From Haloferacaceae archaeon PL-Br10_E2g29 (GTDB lineage: Archaea; Halobacteriota; Halobacteria; Halobacteriales; Haloferacaceae), in NCBI GenBank assembly GCA_001563965.1, contig LKMS01000009.1, positions 1-18,708 of the forward strand: 18,708 bases of DNA, read 5' to 3'. Each line of letters starts with the position of its first letter. The stretch's first letter is position 1. The notes under the pieces are model-generated. The model worked only from the letters and a program-made list of their open reading frames with translations, was not told where the DNA came from and ran no database searches. Below, piece by piece: positions 7,354 to 15,371 of the stretch. The translations under genes and the position numbers were made by a program.

Positions 7354-8229
7354 ATGCACGCATTCCGCGTCGCCTACGACGGCCGGCCGTTTTACGGCTT
7401 TCAGCGCCAGTCCAACGTGCCGACTGTCGAGGATACAATTTTTGATGCGTTGCGTGCGCTGGGTGTACTCGACAGCGACGCCGCCAAGCCACCGGGCTAC
7501 GCCGCAGCGGGTCGCACCGATTCCGGTGTTTCGGCGGTCGCCCAGACTGTCGCCTTCGAGTGTCCCGACTGGCTGACGCCGCGGGCGCTCAACAGCGAAC
7601 TTCCCGGGACGATCCGGGCGTGGGCACACGCTGACGTCGACGACGATTTTCATGCGACACACGATGCGGTTCGTCGCGCGTACGTCTATCATCTGTACGC
7701 GCCGCGAGCGACGGACGACCCACAACAACCATCGCCGCCATCGCTCGACGGCCGACGCGCGATCGACGACGACCGCGCGGCCGCCGCGCTCGATGCGCTC
7801 TGTGGGCTTTGCGACTTTCACAACCTCACGCCCGACTCGCAGGGAACCGAACGCGACCTCTCGGGCCGACTCGACCGCGCCGGCGACTTCCTCACGATCG
7901 AATTTGCGGCCGGCGGCTTTGCGCGCGAACTCGTCCGGCGACTCGTGTCGGTCATTCAGGCGGTCGGCACGGGCGAAAAGTCGCTCTCGTGGATCGATTC
8001 GCTGCTCGGCGACGACCCGGTCGACCCGCGGCCGTCGCCCGCGGCTCCCGAACCGCTGGTGCTGTCGGCAGTCGAGTACCCCGGTGTCGACTTCGAGCGC
8101 GACCCCGAGGCCGCCGAGCGTGGTGCGATCGCGTTCGGCGAGCGTGTGGTCGCCGCCCGGTCGATCGGTCGGGTGTCGACGGCGATCACCGAGCGACTTC
8201 GCACAGGCGAGGATCACGCCCGCGAGTGA
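7354..8229 (+). CDS. truA: tRNA pseudouridine(38-40) synthase TruA
   Basis: Converts uridines 38-40 in the tRNA anticodon arm to pseudouridine. The 291-residue protein opens with the family start HAFRVAYDGRPFYGFQRQ. The catalytic aspartate is D56 in AAGRTDSGVSA, and the second conserved block begins with FHATHDAVRRAYVYHL (about 98-113). The region from GDFLTIEFAAGGFARELVRR is the conserved C-terminal part of the catalytic fold. The long Asp/Pro-rich segment near 115-145 is a haloarchaeal insertion. Located just after the RNase P RNA gene, so two tRNA-maturation genes are adjacent, though with separate promoters. Confidence 0.95.
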   Translation: MHAFRVAYDGRPFYGFQRQSNVPTVEDTIFDALRALGVLDSDAAKPPGYAAAGRTDSGVSAVAQTVAFECPDWLTPRALNSELPGTIRAWAHADVDDDFHATHDAVRRAYVYHLYAPRATDDPQQPSPPSLDGRRAIDDDRAAAALDALCGLCDFHNLTPDSQGTERDLSGRLDRAGDFLTIEFAAGGFARELVRRLVSVIQAVGTGEKSLSWIDSLLGDDPVDPRPSPAAPEPLVLSAVEYPGVDFERDPEAAERGAIAFGERVVAARSIGRVSTAITERLRTGEDHARE

Positions 8230-8232
8230 CAG

Positions 8233-8238
8233 CTTTTA
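8233..8238 (+). promoter_or_regulatory. TATA box of the pepF-like gene
   Basis: CTTTTA is centred about 28 bases before the ATG at 8264, only a few bases after the truA stop. This suggests a separate leaderless transcript rather than an operon with truA. Confidence 0.5.
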
Positions 8239-8263
8239 GTCCCGCCGTCGCCGCACTCTTTGT

Positions 8264-10063
8264 ATGAGTACGGTTCCCGAGCGATCCGCGATTCCGACCG
8301 ACGACAAATGGGCGCTCGAACGCATTTTCGAGTCCGACGAAGCGTGGCAGGAACAGTTCGAAACGGTCTCAGACCGGGTTGCCGAGCTTGCGGCCTACGA
8401 AGACCGCGTCACCGAGAGCCCCGACACGCTGCTCGAACTGCTGACGCTCCGCGAGGAACTCATGCGCGAGATTTCGAAACTCAGCGTCTACGCGAACCTC
8501 CGCGCCAGCGAAGACACCCGCAACCAGACGTATCAGGCACTTTCGGGGCGCGCCCAAGCGCTCGCCTCGGAGGCCTCCAGTGCGATCTCGTATCTCGAAC
8601 CCGCATTGCAGACGCTATCGGCCGACGAAATGGGCGCGTTCATCGACCGCGAACCCGCGCTGTCGACCTACGAACACTACTTCGACGATGTGCTTCGGGC
8701 GAAACCACACACCCGCTCGCCGGAAGTCGAAGCACTGCTTGCGGAGCTCGGCGAGGTCACCAGTTCGCCGAGCGAAATCTACTCCATGCTCGCCAACGCC
8801 GACCTGACGTTTCCGACCGTCACCAATCCCGACGGCGACGCGGTCGAAATCACGCAGGGAACCTTCACGAAGCTCCAGAAACACGAGTCGCGCGCGTTCC
8901 GCGAGGAGGTCTATACGGCCTTTTACGACGAGTGGGAGAGCGTCCGCAACACGGTCGGCACGTCGCTGAAAAAACAGGTTCGCAAGGACGTCAAACTCGC
9001 CCGCGCTCGCAACTACGAGACGGCGCGTGAGGCGGCGCTCGACGGCCCGAACGTGCCGGTCGCCGTCTACGACACGCTCGTCGACACCGTACACGAGAAT
9101 CTCTCGCTGTTGTCTCGACACGCCGACGCCAAGGCCGACGCGCTCGGTGTCGACGAGCTCCGACCGTGGGATCTCTACATGTCGCTCACGGGCGAATCGG
9201 GGCCGACTGTCGAGTACGAGCAGGCGGTCGACTGGATCACAGCGGCAGTCGAACCGCTCGGCGAAGCGTATCAGGCGCGCATGGCCGAGGGCCTCGACAA
9301 CCGCTGGGTCGATGTCTACGAGAACCGTGGCAAGCGCTCAGGGGCGTTCTCCTCTGGCACCTACGACACCCAGCCGTTCATCCTCATGAACTACCAGGAC
9401 GACGTCGCCTCGCTGTACACGCTTGCACACGAGTTGGGCCACTCGATGCACTCGGAGTTGGCCCAAGAGGCCCAGCCGTGGCACGACGCGGGCTACGAGA
9501 TTTTTGTCGCCGAAGTCGCCTCGACGGTTAATGAGACGTTACTCACTCACTACCTTCTCGAAACGGTCGAAAACGATGAACTCCGACTCCACGTGCTCGA
9601 CGAGTATCTCGAACGGTTCCGCTCGACACTGTTCCGCCAGACGATGTTTGCGGAGTTCGAACACCAGATACACGAGCGCGCGGAGGCCGACGAGCCGCTG
9701 ACGCCCGACGTGTTTGACCAACTCTACGGCGACCTGAAAGGTGACTACTACGCAACCGCCGACCTCGACGAGCACATTCGTCGCGAGTGGCAGCGGATTC
9801 CACACTTCTACTACAACTTCTACGTCTACCAGTACGCGACGGGCATTTCGGCCGCGGTCGCCATCGTCGAGCGCATCCGACAGGGTGGGGAGCTCGGCGA
9901 GCGTGCGGCAGCCGACTACCGCGAGATGCTTGCGGCCGGTGGCGGCGTCTATCCGATTGAGGCGCTCGCACTCGCCGGCATCGACATGACCACCCCCGAG
10001 CCAATCGAGTCGGCGCTCTCGGTGTACGAGACGTCTCTCGACCGGATCGACGAGCTTCGATAG
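8264..10063 (+). CDS. pepF: Oligoendopeptidase F, peptidase family M3
   Basis: Cytoplasmic zinc metallopeptidase that cleaves short peptides, probably products of larger proteases. At 599 residues it has the normal PepF length, with an N-terminal helical domain (about 115-185) and a C-terminal M3 catalytic domain (about 200-580). The zinc site is HELGH, with H389, E390 and H393, completed by E417 in IFVAEVASTVNE, 24 residues downstream as in other M3 enzymes. HFYYNFYVYQYATGISAAVA near 513-532 is the other conserved block, with substrate-binding His and Tyr. No signal peptide. It lies directly before pan, and both would act in peptide turnover, the peptidase possibly downstream of the proteasome. 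Confidence 0.94.
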   Translation: MSTVPERSAIPTDDKWALERIFESDEAWQEQFETVSDRVAELAAYEDRVTESPDTLLELLTLREELMREISKLSVYANLRASEDTRNQTYQALSGRAQALASEASSAISYLEPALQTLSADEMGAFIDREPALSTYEHYFDDVLRAKPHTRSPEVEALLAELGEVTSSPSEIYSMLANADLTFPTVTNPDGDAVEITQGTFTKLQKHESRAFREEVYTAFYDEWESVRNTVGTSLKKQVRKDVKLARARNYETAREAALDGPNVPVAVYDTLVDTVHENLSLLSRHADAKADALGVDELRPWDLYMSLTGESGPTVEYEQAVDWITAAVEPLGEAYQARMAEGLDNRWVDVYENRGKRSGAFSSGTYDTQPFILMNYQDDVASLYTLAHELGHSMHSELAQEAQPWHDAGYEIFVAEVASTVNETLLTHYLLETVENDELRLHVLDEYLERFRSTLFRQTMFAEFEHQIHERAEADEPLTPDVFDQLYGDLKGDYYATADLDEHIRREWQRIPHFYYNFYVYQYATGISAAVAIVERIRQGGELGERAAADYREMLAAGGGVYPIEALALAGIDMTTPEPIESALSVYETSLDRIDELR

Positions 10064-10092
10064 TCGCACAGACTGGCCCGACCCAAAGGCCC

Positions 10093-10098
10093 ATTTAT
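10093..10098 (+). promoter_or_regulatory. TATA box of pan
   Basis: ATTTAT is centred about 28 bases before the pan ATG, with a purine and C-rich stretch before it where TFB would bind. A leaderless transcript is likely. Confidence 0.55.
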
Positions 10099-10123
10099 CC
10101 CCGACGCAAAGCGGTAGCAACGA

Positions 10124-11347
10124 ATGTCACGTAGTCCGTCGCTTCCCGACCGCCCGCGACTCGATCTGGACCCCGAAATGTCACCAGCCGAGCGACTGGC
10201 GGCGCTCAAAAAACACCACCGTCGACTGCTCTCGGTCAACGCGAAACTCGAAACCCGTCTCGGCGAGGCGACCGACGAACGCATGTCGCTGTACGAGGAG
10301 GTTCGCACGCTCAAATCCCGCAACGAGGCGCTGAAAACCGCCGCGCTCTACATTGCGAGCGTCGAGGAGTTGACCGATGACGGCACCGTCATCATCAAAC
10401 AACACGGCAACAACCAGGAAGTCCTCACCGAGATCTCGCCGGAGCTCGAATCGACGCTCGAATCGGGCGACCGCGTCGCCATCGACGAATCGTTCAACGT
10501 CCAACTCGCGCTGGACGACGAAACCGACTCACGCGCCCAAGCGATGGAGGTCACCGAGTCGCCGAACGTCACCTACGCCGACATCGGCGGCATTGACGAC
10601 CAGATTCAGGAGGTTCGCGAGGCCGTCGAAGACCCAATCGAGAGCCCCGAACAGTTCGCAACTGTCGGCATCGACCCGCCGTCTGGGGTGTTGCTCCACG
10701 GCCCGCCGGGAACCGGCAAAACCATGCTGGCGAAAGCGGTCGCCAACGAGTCCGATGCGACGTTCATCAAGATGACGGGCTCGGAACTCGTCCAGAAGTT
10801 CATCGGCGAGGGCGCGCGGCTCGTTCGCGATTTGTTTACGCTGGCTGCCGAGCGCGAACCCGCGGTCGTTTTTATCGACGAGATCGACGCGGTTGCCTCC
10901 CGGCGAACCGACTCGAAAACGTCGGGTGACGCCGAGGTACAGCGGACGATGATGCAGTTGCTCAGCGAGATGGACGGCTTTGACGAGCGCGGTGAGATCA
11001 GGATTATCGCCGCGACCAACCGGTTCGATATGCTCGACGAGGCGATTTTGCGTCCCGGCCGGTTCGACCGGCTCATCGAGGTTCCCACCCCCGGCGTGGA
11101 GGGTCGCAAACGGATTCTCGAGATTCACAGCCGCGATATCTCGATTGCCGACGACGTCGACTTCGACGGCTTGGCCCGCGACCTCGACGACTACAGCGGG
11201 GCCGACATCGAGAGCCTGATGACCGAGTCGGGAATGTTTGCGATTCGCGACGACCGGACGACGGTCACCCGGCGCGATATCGAGGCCGCACGCGACAAAC
11301 TCGCGTCCAACGAGACGAAAGACGGTGTCGTGCGGTACCAGTACTGA
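10124..11347 (+). CDS. pan: Proteasome-activating nucleotidase (PAN)
   Basis: Hexameric AAA ATPase that unfolds proteins and feeds them to the 20S proteasome; homologue of eukaryotic Rpt subunits. The 407 residues show the expected order: an N-terminal coiled coil (about 20-75), an OB-fold domain (about 78-150), the AAA module with Walker A GPPGTGKT (193-200, Lys199) and Walker B VVFIDEID (Asp252, Glu253), then the second-region arginines in ATNRFDMLDEAILRPGRFDR and a helical C-terminal lid. The pore-loop region is seen as KMTGSELVQKFIGEGARLVRD without breaks. The protein ends VRYQY. In the usual HbYX docking motif tyrosine is next to last; here it is third from last and last. Confidence 0.95.
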   Translation: MSRSPSLPDRPRLDLDPEMSPAERLAALKKHHRRLLSVNAKLETRLGEATDERMSLYEEVRTLKSRNEALKTAALYIASVEELTDDGTVIIKQHGNNQEVLTEISPELESTLESGDRVAIDESFNVQLALDDETDSRAQAMEVTESPNVTYADIGGIDDQIQEVREAVEDPIESPEQFATVGIDPPSGVLLHGPPGTGKTMLAKAVANESDATFIKMTGSELVQKFIGEGARLVRDLFTLAAEREPAVVFIDEIDAVASRRTDSKTSGDAEVQRTMMQLLSEMDGFDERGEIRIIAATNRFDMLDEAILRPGRFDRLIEVPTPGVEGRKRILEIHSRDISIADDVDFDGLARDLDDYSGADIESLMTESGMFAIRDDRTTVTRRDIEAARDKLASNETKDGVVRYQY

Positions 11348-11413
11348 TCGCGTGCAACCGACGATTCGTTCGACCCGATCGGTCTCCGGTGCTGCTGCGG
11401 CCAATCCGTAACC

Positions 11414-11419
11414 GATTAC
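11414..11419 (+). promoter_or_regulatory. Possible TATA box of the arginine decarboxylase gene
   Basis: GATTAC is centred about 27 bases before the ATG at 11444. The match to the consensus is weak, but the spacing equals that of the neighbouring genes. Confidence 0.3.
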
Positions 11420-11443
11420 CGCCGTGGCCCCGCTTTTTGACCA

Positions 11444-11923
11444 ATGAGCACGATCTACGTCGCCGGCGGGGTCGGCGTCGCGCCGACCGAAATGGCGGCC
11501 TACGACGCCGCGCTTGCGGATATCAATCTCCACAACTACAATCTCGTTCGTGTGTCGTCGGTCATTCCTGCAGCGGCAACCCTCCGCGTCGTCGACGCGG
11601 CCCCGGATCTCGGCCCGGCGGGCAACCGACTCACGGTTGTCCAGAGTAAGACCGTTTCGGGGCCCGACGACGCGGTCGACGAACTTGCGGCGGCTATCGG
11701 CTGGGCGACCGGCCCCGGACCGGGGCTGTTCTACGAGGCCAGCGGCACCGACCCCGCGGCCGTTGAACAGGCGGTCGAACAGGGTCTCGATGCGGGCTGT
11801 GGGCTCCGCGACTGGGCGTTTACCGATCGCGACACGCTGGTGTCGACGACGAGGCCAGTCGAGGGGAGTTACACCGCGGTTGTCGTGCTTGCGGCGTACG
11901 GCGAGAGCGAGCCGGTTTTCTGA
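11444..11923 (+). CDS. pdaD: Pyruvoyl-dependent arginine decarboxylase
   Basis: Converts arginine to agmatine. In archaea agmatine feeds polyamine synthesis and is used to make agmatidine at the wobble base of isoleucine tRNA. The 159-residue length is usual for this family. The proenzyme self-cleaves between two serines, and the site is visible as Ser38-Ser39 in NLVRVSSVIPA; Ser39 would become the pyruvoyl group of the alpha chain. The N-terminal piece begins STIYVAGGVGVAPTEMAAYD, and the GPGPGLFYEASG block (about 89-100) is conserved. It appears as a single-gene unit after pan. Confidence 0.92.
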   Translation: MSTIYVAGGVGVAPTEMAAYDAALADINLHNYNLVRVSSVIPAAATLRVVDAAPDLGPAGNRLTVVQSKTVSGPDDAVDELAAAIGWATGPGPGLFYEASGTDPAAVEQAVEQGLDAGCGLRDWAFTDRDTLVSTTRPVEGSYTAVVVLAAYGESEPVF

Positions 11924-11966
11924 CGTTCTTTTGCGCCGAACGCGTCGAATTCGCCACCGCCGACGG

Positions 11967-11973
11967 CTTTTTA
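11967..11973 (+). promoter_or_regulatory. TATA box of the DUF5811-like gene
   Basis: CTTTTTA lies 33-39 bases before the ATG at 12006, predicting a leader of roughly ten bases. Confidence 0.45.
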
Positions 11974-12005
11974 GGCCTCTCTCACCAACAACGGCTGTCT
12001 TTCGT

Positions 12006-12380
12006 ATGAATGGAAACTATCCCGGGTCTGGACGTGAGGTCGCCGCCGGTGGGATCGGTACCGCTGATATCGAACTGTCCGGGGGACAGAAACAGGCACT
12101 TCGACACGCCGTTGCCGAAATCGTCGCCGAAACCGAATCATACCTTCCCGAGGGCTATCAGGTCGGCTCCGAACTCCAGTACGCCGGCCCGACGGCGACC
12201 GTCGCGGTCAACCCACCCGCCGGCCACCCGGTCACCGCGGGCTACGAACCGGATCTCGACGATCTCGAGGCCGGACTCGATCCCGAAACACAGCGCGAGG
12301 TCGCCCAGGGACTCGCCGCCAGCGCCGTCATCCAAGTGATGAACGCCGTCGGCGACGGCATTACGCCGACCGCCCGCTAA
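12006..12380 (+). CDS. Conserved haloarchaeal protein, DUF5811-like
   Basis: A 124-residue acidic soluble protein of unknown function. It resembles the haloarchaeal DUF5811 family as I recall it, but I cannot name a biochemical role. The first 20 residues are glycine-rich and probably flexible. Residues 25-48 form a likely helix (QKQALRHAVAEIVAETESYL), followed by a beta segment (VGSELQYAGPTATVAV) and a second helix near the end (REVAQGLAASAVIQVMNAVG). No signal peptide, membrane segment or metal motif is seen. The reading frame stays open far upstream, but the ATG at 12006 follows a TATA box and avoids overlap with the decarboxylase gene. It converges with the next gene, with stop codons six bases apart. 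Confidence 0.8.
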   Translation: MNGNYPGSGREVAAGGIGTADIELSGGQKQALRHAVAEIVAETESYLPEGYQVGSELQYAGPTATVAVNPPAGHPVTAGYEPDLDDLEAGLDPETQREVAQGLAASAVIQVMNAVGDGITPTAR

Positions 12381-12386
12381 CTCGTT

Positions 12387-13094
12387 TTAGGCCAACTCGC
12401 GGAGCGCCGCCAGCGCGTCATCGAGATCTTTTGTCGAGGTCGCCAACGCAAAGCCGTCGACTTGGGCCAGTGCGCCCGCGTGCTCCCAGAGGTCTTCGGG
12501 TTCGATGCCGTGGAGGACGACGGCGTTCGGCGTTGGCTGGACGACGCGCATGGCGACCATCGGCCCCTCGCCGCGCGTCACGTCCGTAAACACGAGGCCG
12601 CGGTCGGTGCTCTGCCCGTAGAGTCGGTAAAACTCCTCGTTCGTGAGCCGCGTAATCGTCTGAATCGAGTTGATGACGGTGTGGCCGTTGACGTAATCGC
12701 GGGTGCCTTCGGTGATTTCGGTCGCATCGAGCGCCTCGTAAAACGCCGACAGCGAGACGGCTGTCGGATACTCGCGAAGGTCGTAGACGATGTCGCTCTC
12801 GAAGCCTGCGGACAACACCCGACCGTACTGCCGGATGCGACTCCCCCCGCGATTTTCGTCGATGGTGAGCAAGGCGGTGACCATCCGGCGGACGATGCCA
12901 ATGCCGGGTGAGGAGCGTCGGCCGCTCTCGTAGTCCGAAATCACCGACGAGGAGACCTCGATCTCCGCGGCCAACTCGGTCTGTGAGACGTCGAAATCCG
13001 TTCGCCACTTTTTGAGCGTTGCGCCCGGGTCGTCGCTGAGGGTTACCTCGCCGGCGATTCGGTGGGCGAGATCCTCACGAACGGTCGTCGTCAT
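12387..13094 (-). CDS. XRE-type helix-turn-helix transcription regulator
   Basis: A 235-residue DNA-binding protein. Residues about 24-75 form a Cro/C1-type HTH: LKKWRTDFDVSQTELAAEIE followed by VSSSVISDYESGRR, the typical recognition helix and Glu-Ser-Gly-Arg end. The remaining 160 residues make a mixed alpha/beta domain without a motif I can name, possibly for ligand sensing or oligomerisation. It resembles the archaeal COG1709 class of predicted regulators. Its targets are unknown. A perfect 12-base palindrome, CGACAGCTGTCG, lies about 72-83 bases upstream of the start and could be its own operator. No TATA box at -27 is evident; TCTTTTGC about 50 bases upstream is the best candidate. Confidence 0.85.
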   Translation of the reverse strand: MTTTVREDLAHRIAGEVTLSDDPGATLKKWRTDFDVSQTELAAEIEVSSSVISDYESGRRSSPGIGIVRRMVTALLTIDENRGGSRIRQYGRVLSAGFESDIVYDLREYPTAVSLSAFYEALDATEITEGTRDYVNGHTVINSIQTITRLTNEEFYRLYGQSTDRGLVFTDVTRGEGPMVAMRVVQPTPNAVVLHGIEPEDLWEHAGALAQVDGFALATSTKDLDDALAALRELA

Positions 13095-13165
13095 CGACGG
13101 ACTCCCGAACGGATCATGGCTGAAACAGGGAGCGTTGAACGCAAAAGACTACCGAAACCGACCTT

Positions 13166-13177
13166 CGACAGCTGTCG
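13166..13177. promoter_or_regulatory. Perfect 12-base palindrome upstream of the XRE regulator
   Basis: CGACAGCTGTCG lies in the 141-base space between the two minus-strand genes, upstream of the likely TATA region (near 13142) of the regulator gene. A dimeric HTH protein could bind it. The role as operator is inferred from position and symmetry only. Confidence 0.35.
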
Positions 13178-13235
13178 TATGTTGTGGGCTAACTGGACTT
13201 CCGGGGTGTCGTCGATGTCATTCCTTCCCACGCCA

Positions 13236-13673
13236 CTACTGCTCTTTTCGGCCCGTATACTCTGCGGGATCGAGTCGATAGAGGTCGAACGAGAGTTCTC
13301 CGGGGTGCGCATCGTAGATCGGTATCCACGCTATGTCGATCTCGTGGAGCTGGTCGGCGGCCCGCCCGTCAAGCGTCGGTTCGGCCACGCTCGAAAGCGT
13401 CCCGCGGGCGACAACGCTTCGCCAGCCCTCGTCGCCATCGTCGGTGACGACAAACGAGGCAGACTCGCCGTCGGCGACAAACTGGCTTTTCTCGCTGTCG
13501 GGGCCGACGCTAAGCCGAAAATACAGCTCGCGATTGTCGCCATCGTAACCGTACGAAACCGGAATCGAGTACGGCTCGTCGCGCTCGGCGAACGAAATCA
13601 CGCCAATCCCGACGGTCTTCAGCACGTCGTCGATTTCGGTTCGATCGAGCGCGACCGCGTTGGCGTGGGACAT
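13236..13673 (-). CDS. Pyridoxamine 5'-phosphate oxidase-like (split-barrel) family protein
   Basis: A 145-residue protein of the FMN-binding split-barrel superfamily. The pattern is visible in ISFAERDEPYSIPVSYGYDG (26-45), the strand LYFRLSVGPDSEKSQF (50-65), then SASFVVTDDG and WRSVVARGTLS, the order seen in PPOX-like and nitroimidazole-reductase-like proteins of haloarchaea. It would bind FMN, F420 or heme; the cofactor cannot be told. The frame is open much further upstream across the rfcL start, but the ATG at 13673 is the only start that gives a family-like N-terminus and does not overlap rfcL. It is divergent from rfcL with 120 bases between. Confidence 0.87.
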   Translation of the reverse strand: MSHANAVALDRTEIDDVLKTVGIGVISFAERDEPYSIPVSYGYDGDNRELYFRLSVGPDSEKSQFVADGESASFVVTDDGDEGWRSVVARGTLSSVAEPTLDGRAADQLHEIDIAWIPIYDAHPGELSFDLYRLDPAEYTGRKEQ

Positions 13674-13763
13674 GGAGTCGTAGTTGTTCACGATTTCGAA
13701 TGAATCTGTCGGCGGCGGTTGACACCGGGTCGCCCGCGCGGGGTCGGTGTCGGCTCCGCAACC

Positions 13764-13770
13764 ACTAAGC
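13764..13770 (+). promoter_or_regulatory. Possible TATA box of rfcL
   Basis: ACTAAGC is centred exactly 27 bases before the ATG at 13794. The sequence is a poor TATA match but the spacing is right. Confidence 0.35.
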
Positions 13771-13793
13771 GGCCGACAGTCCTTTCTCCGGTA

Positions 13794-15335
13794 ATGGCCG
13801 ACTGGACCGAACGCTACCGTCCCACAACGCTCTCGGAACTTCGGGGCAACAACAAGGCCCGCGACGCCTTTCGCGACTGGGCCCGCTCGTGGGACGACCA
13901 CCGCGAGGCGGTGATTCTCCACGGTTCGCCGGGCGTCGGCAAGACGAGCGCGGCCCACGCGCTGGCGGCCGACATGGGCTGGGAGACCGTCGAGCTCAAC
14001 GCGTCCGACCAGCGGACCGCCGACGTCATCGAGCAGTTTGCCGGCCGTGCGGCGATGAACGCGACACTTTCGGGCAGCGCCGCCGGCGGCGGGGCAACCG
14101 GCGACAACACGGCCAGCCGCCAGCTGGTGATTCTCGACGAGGCCGACAACATCCACGGCAACTACGACCGTGGGGGCGCCGCGGCGATCACGAAGCTCGT
14201 CAAAAACTCCGGCCAACCGATCGTCCTCATCGCCAACGAGTTCTACGATATGAGCCGTGGCCTGCGAGGCGCCTGCGAGGACATCGAGTTCCGCGACGTG
14301 TCGACACGATCGATCGTTCCTGTGCTTCGTGACCTCTGTCGTCGCGAGGGCGTCGAGTACGAACAGGCCGCGCTCGACGCGATTGCCGAGACCAACAACG
14401 GCGACCTTCGTGGCGCGGTCAAAGATCTGCAGGCGGCCGCAGAAGGGCGTGAAACGATCACCGAGCGCGACGTTGTTACCGGTGACCGCGACCGCTCGAT
14501 GGGTATTTTCCCGTTTCTCGATGCGGTGCTCAAAGAGGAATCAGCCGAGGAATCGTTGCAGGCAGCCTACCGGGTTGACGAGACGCCCGACGACCTCACG
14601 AAATGGCTCGAAGACAACATGCTCGACGTGTATGAGCCACGTGAGGCCGCCCGCGCCTACGACTTTCTCGCCAACGCCGACGTCTGGTTGGGTCGCGTTC
14701 GCGCCAGCCAGAACTACCGCTACTGGCGGTATGCAACCGATAACGCCGCGGCGGGAACGGCCGCCGCACGCGACGGAACGAAAGGCGGGTGGACCCGCTA
14801 CGGTCGTCCGCAGTTTTGGCCCGGCTCGAACAGCACGGCCGACGAGGTCTGTCAGCGAATCGCCGACCGCAGCGGGATGAGCATCGAAATCGCTCGTCGC
14901 GCGGTGTTGCCGTCTCTCTCGGCGATGACCCACCACTGCAAACCACGCGAGCTGACCGTGATCATGGCAGCGGCCTACGAGTTTGACGCGTCTCACGTCG
15001 CCTTCGTCACCGGCAGCGGCGAGTCGACAAAGAAGGTTCAGTCGATCGTTGCCGACGCGGCGGATCGACGCGAGCAGGCGATGGAAGCCCACTCCGGCGG
15101 CGCGTTCGTCGGGAACAGCCCAGATACTGACGAGCGCGACGACGCTGTGGGCGAGAGGGGTGACGACGATAGCGACACAGCCGCCGGCAACACGGCTCGC
15201 GACGAACGGGTCGCCTCCGGCGACGACCCGGCTGCGAGTGGTGAATCAGCTGGCACCACGACCGCCGACAGCAACGCTCGCGAGACAGAGAGTGAGGACG
15301 ACGAGAATCAGGCCGGACTGAGCGACTTTTTCTGA
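13794..15335 (+). CDS. rfcL: Replication factor C large subunit
   Basis: Clamp-loader subunit that opens the PCNA ring and loads it onto primed DNA together with small RFC subunits. The 513-residue protein starts MADWTERYRPTTLSELRGN, the standard RFC box. Walker A is GSPGVGKT (44-51, Lys50) and Walker B VILDEADN (112-119, Asp115, Glu116). The collar domain follows to about residue 425. Residues about 438-505 are a very acidic, low-complexity linker, and the protein ends in QAGLSDFF, a clean PIP box (Gln506, Leu509, Phe512, Phe513) for binding PCNA. The ATG at 13794 is preferred over upstream in-frame starts because the family N-terminus begins there. Confidence 0.96.
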   Translation: MADWTERYRPTTLSELRGNNKARDAFRDWARSWDDHREAVILHGSPGVGKTSAAHALAADMGWETVELNASDQRTADVIEQFAGRAAMNATLSGSAAGGGATGDNTASRQLVILDEADNIHGNYDRGGAAAITKLVKNSGQPIVLIANEFYDMSRGLRGACEDIEFRDVSTRSIVPVLRDLCRREGVEYEQAALDAIAETNNGDLRGAVKDLQAAAEGRETITERDVVTGDRDRSMGIFPFLDAVLKEESAEESLQAAYRVDETPDDLTKWLEDNMLDVYEPREAARAYDFLANADVWLGRVRASQNYRYWRYATDNAAAGTAAARDGTKGGWTRYGRPQFWPGSNSTADEVCQRIADRSGMSIEIARRAVLPSLSAMTHHCKPRELTVIMAAAYEFDASHVAFVTGSGESTKKVQSIVADAADRREQAMEAHSGGAFVGNSPDTDERDDAVGERGDDDSDTAAGNTARDERVASGDDPAASGESAGTTTADSNARETESEDDENQAGLSDFF

Positions 15336-15371
15336 CCGCTGTTACCCCGGCTGCCGGCGGTTTGCGCTCAC

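Noticed and set aside
7048..8217. Minus-strand open frame of 389 codons opposite truA and the end of rnpB
   Set aside because: It covers both a conserved RNA and a conserved protein gene; its sequence is Arg/Val-rich with no domain.
10529..11533. Minus-strand open frame of 334 codons opposite pan
   Set aside because: Antisense to the AAA module of pan, with no conserved motif; explained by codon composition.
11514..12005. Upstream extension of the DUF5811-like gene to about 288 residues
   Set aside because: The extension overlaps the arginine decarboxylase gene in another frame and is Arg/Ser-rich, unlike the acidic protein after 12006. A TATA box sits just before the shorter start.
13674..14216. 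Upstream extension of the split-barrel protein across rfcL
   Set aside because: The added 181 residues are antisense to the rfcL ATPase domain and do not resemble the family; the normal length is reached from 13673.
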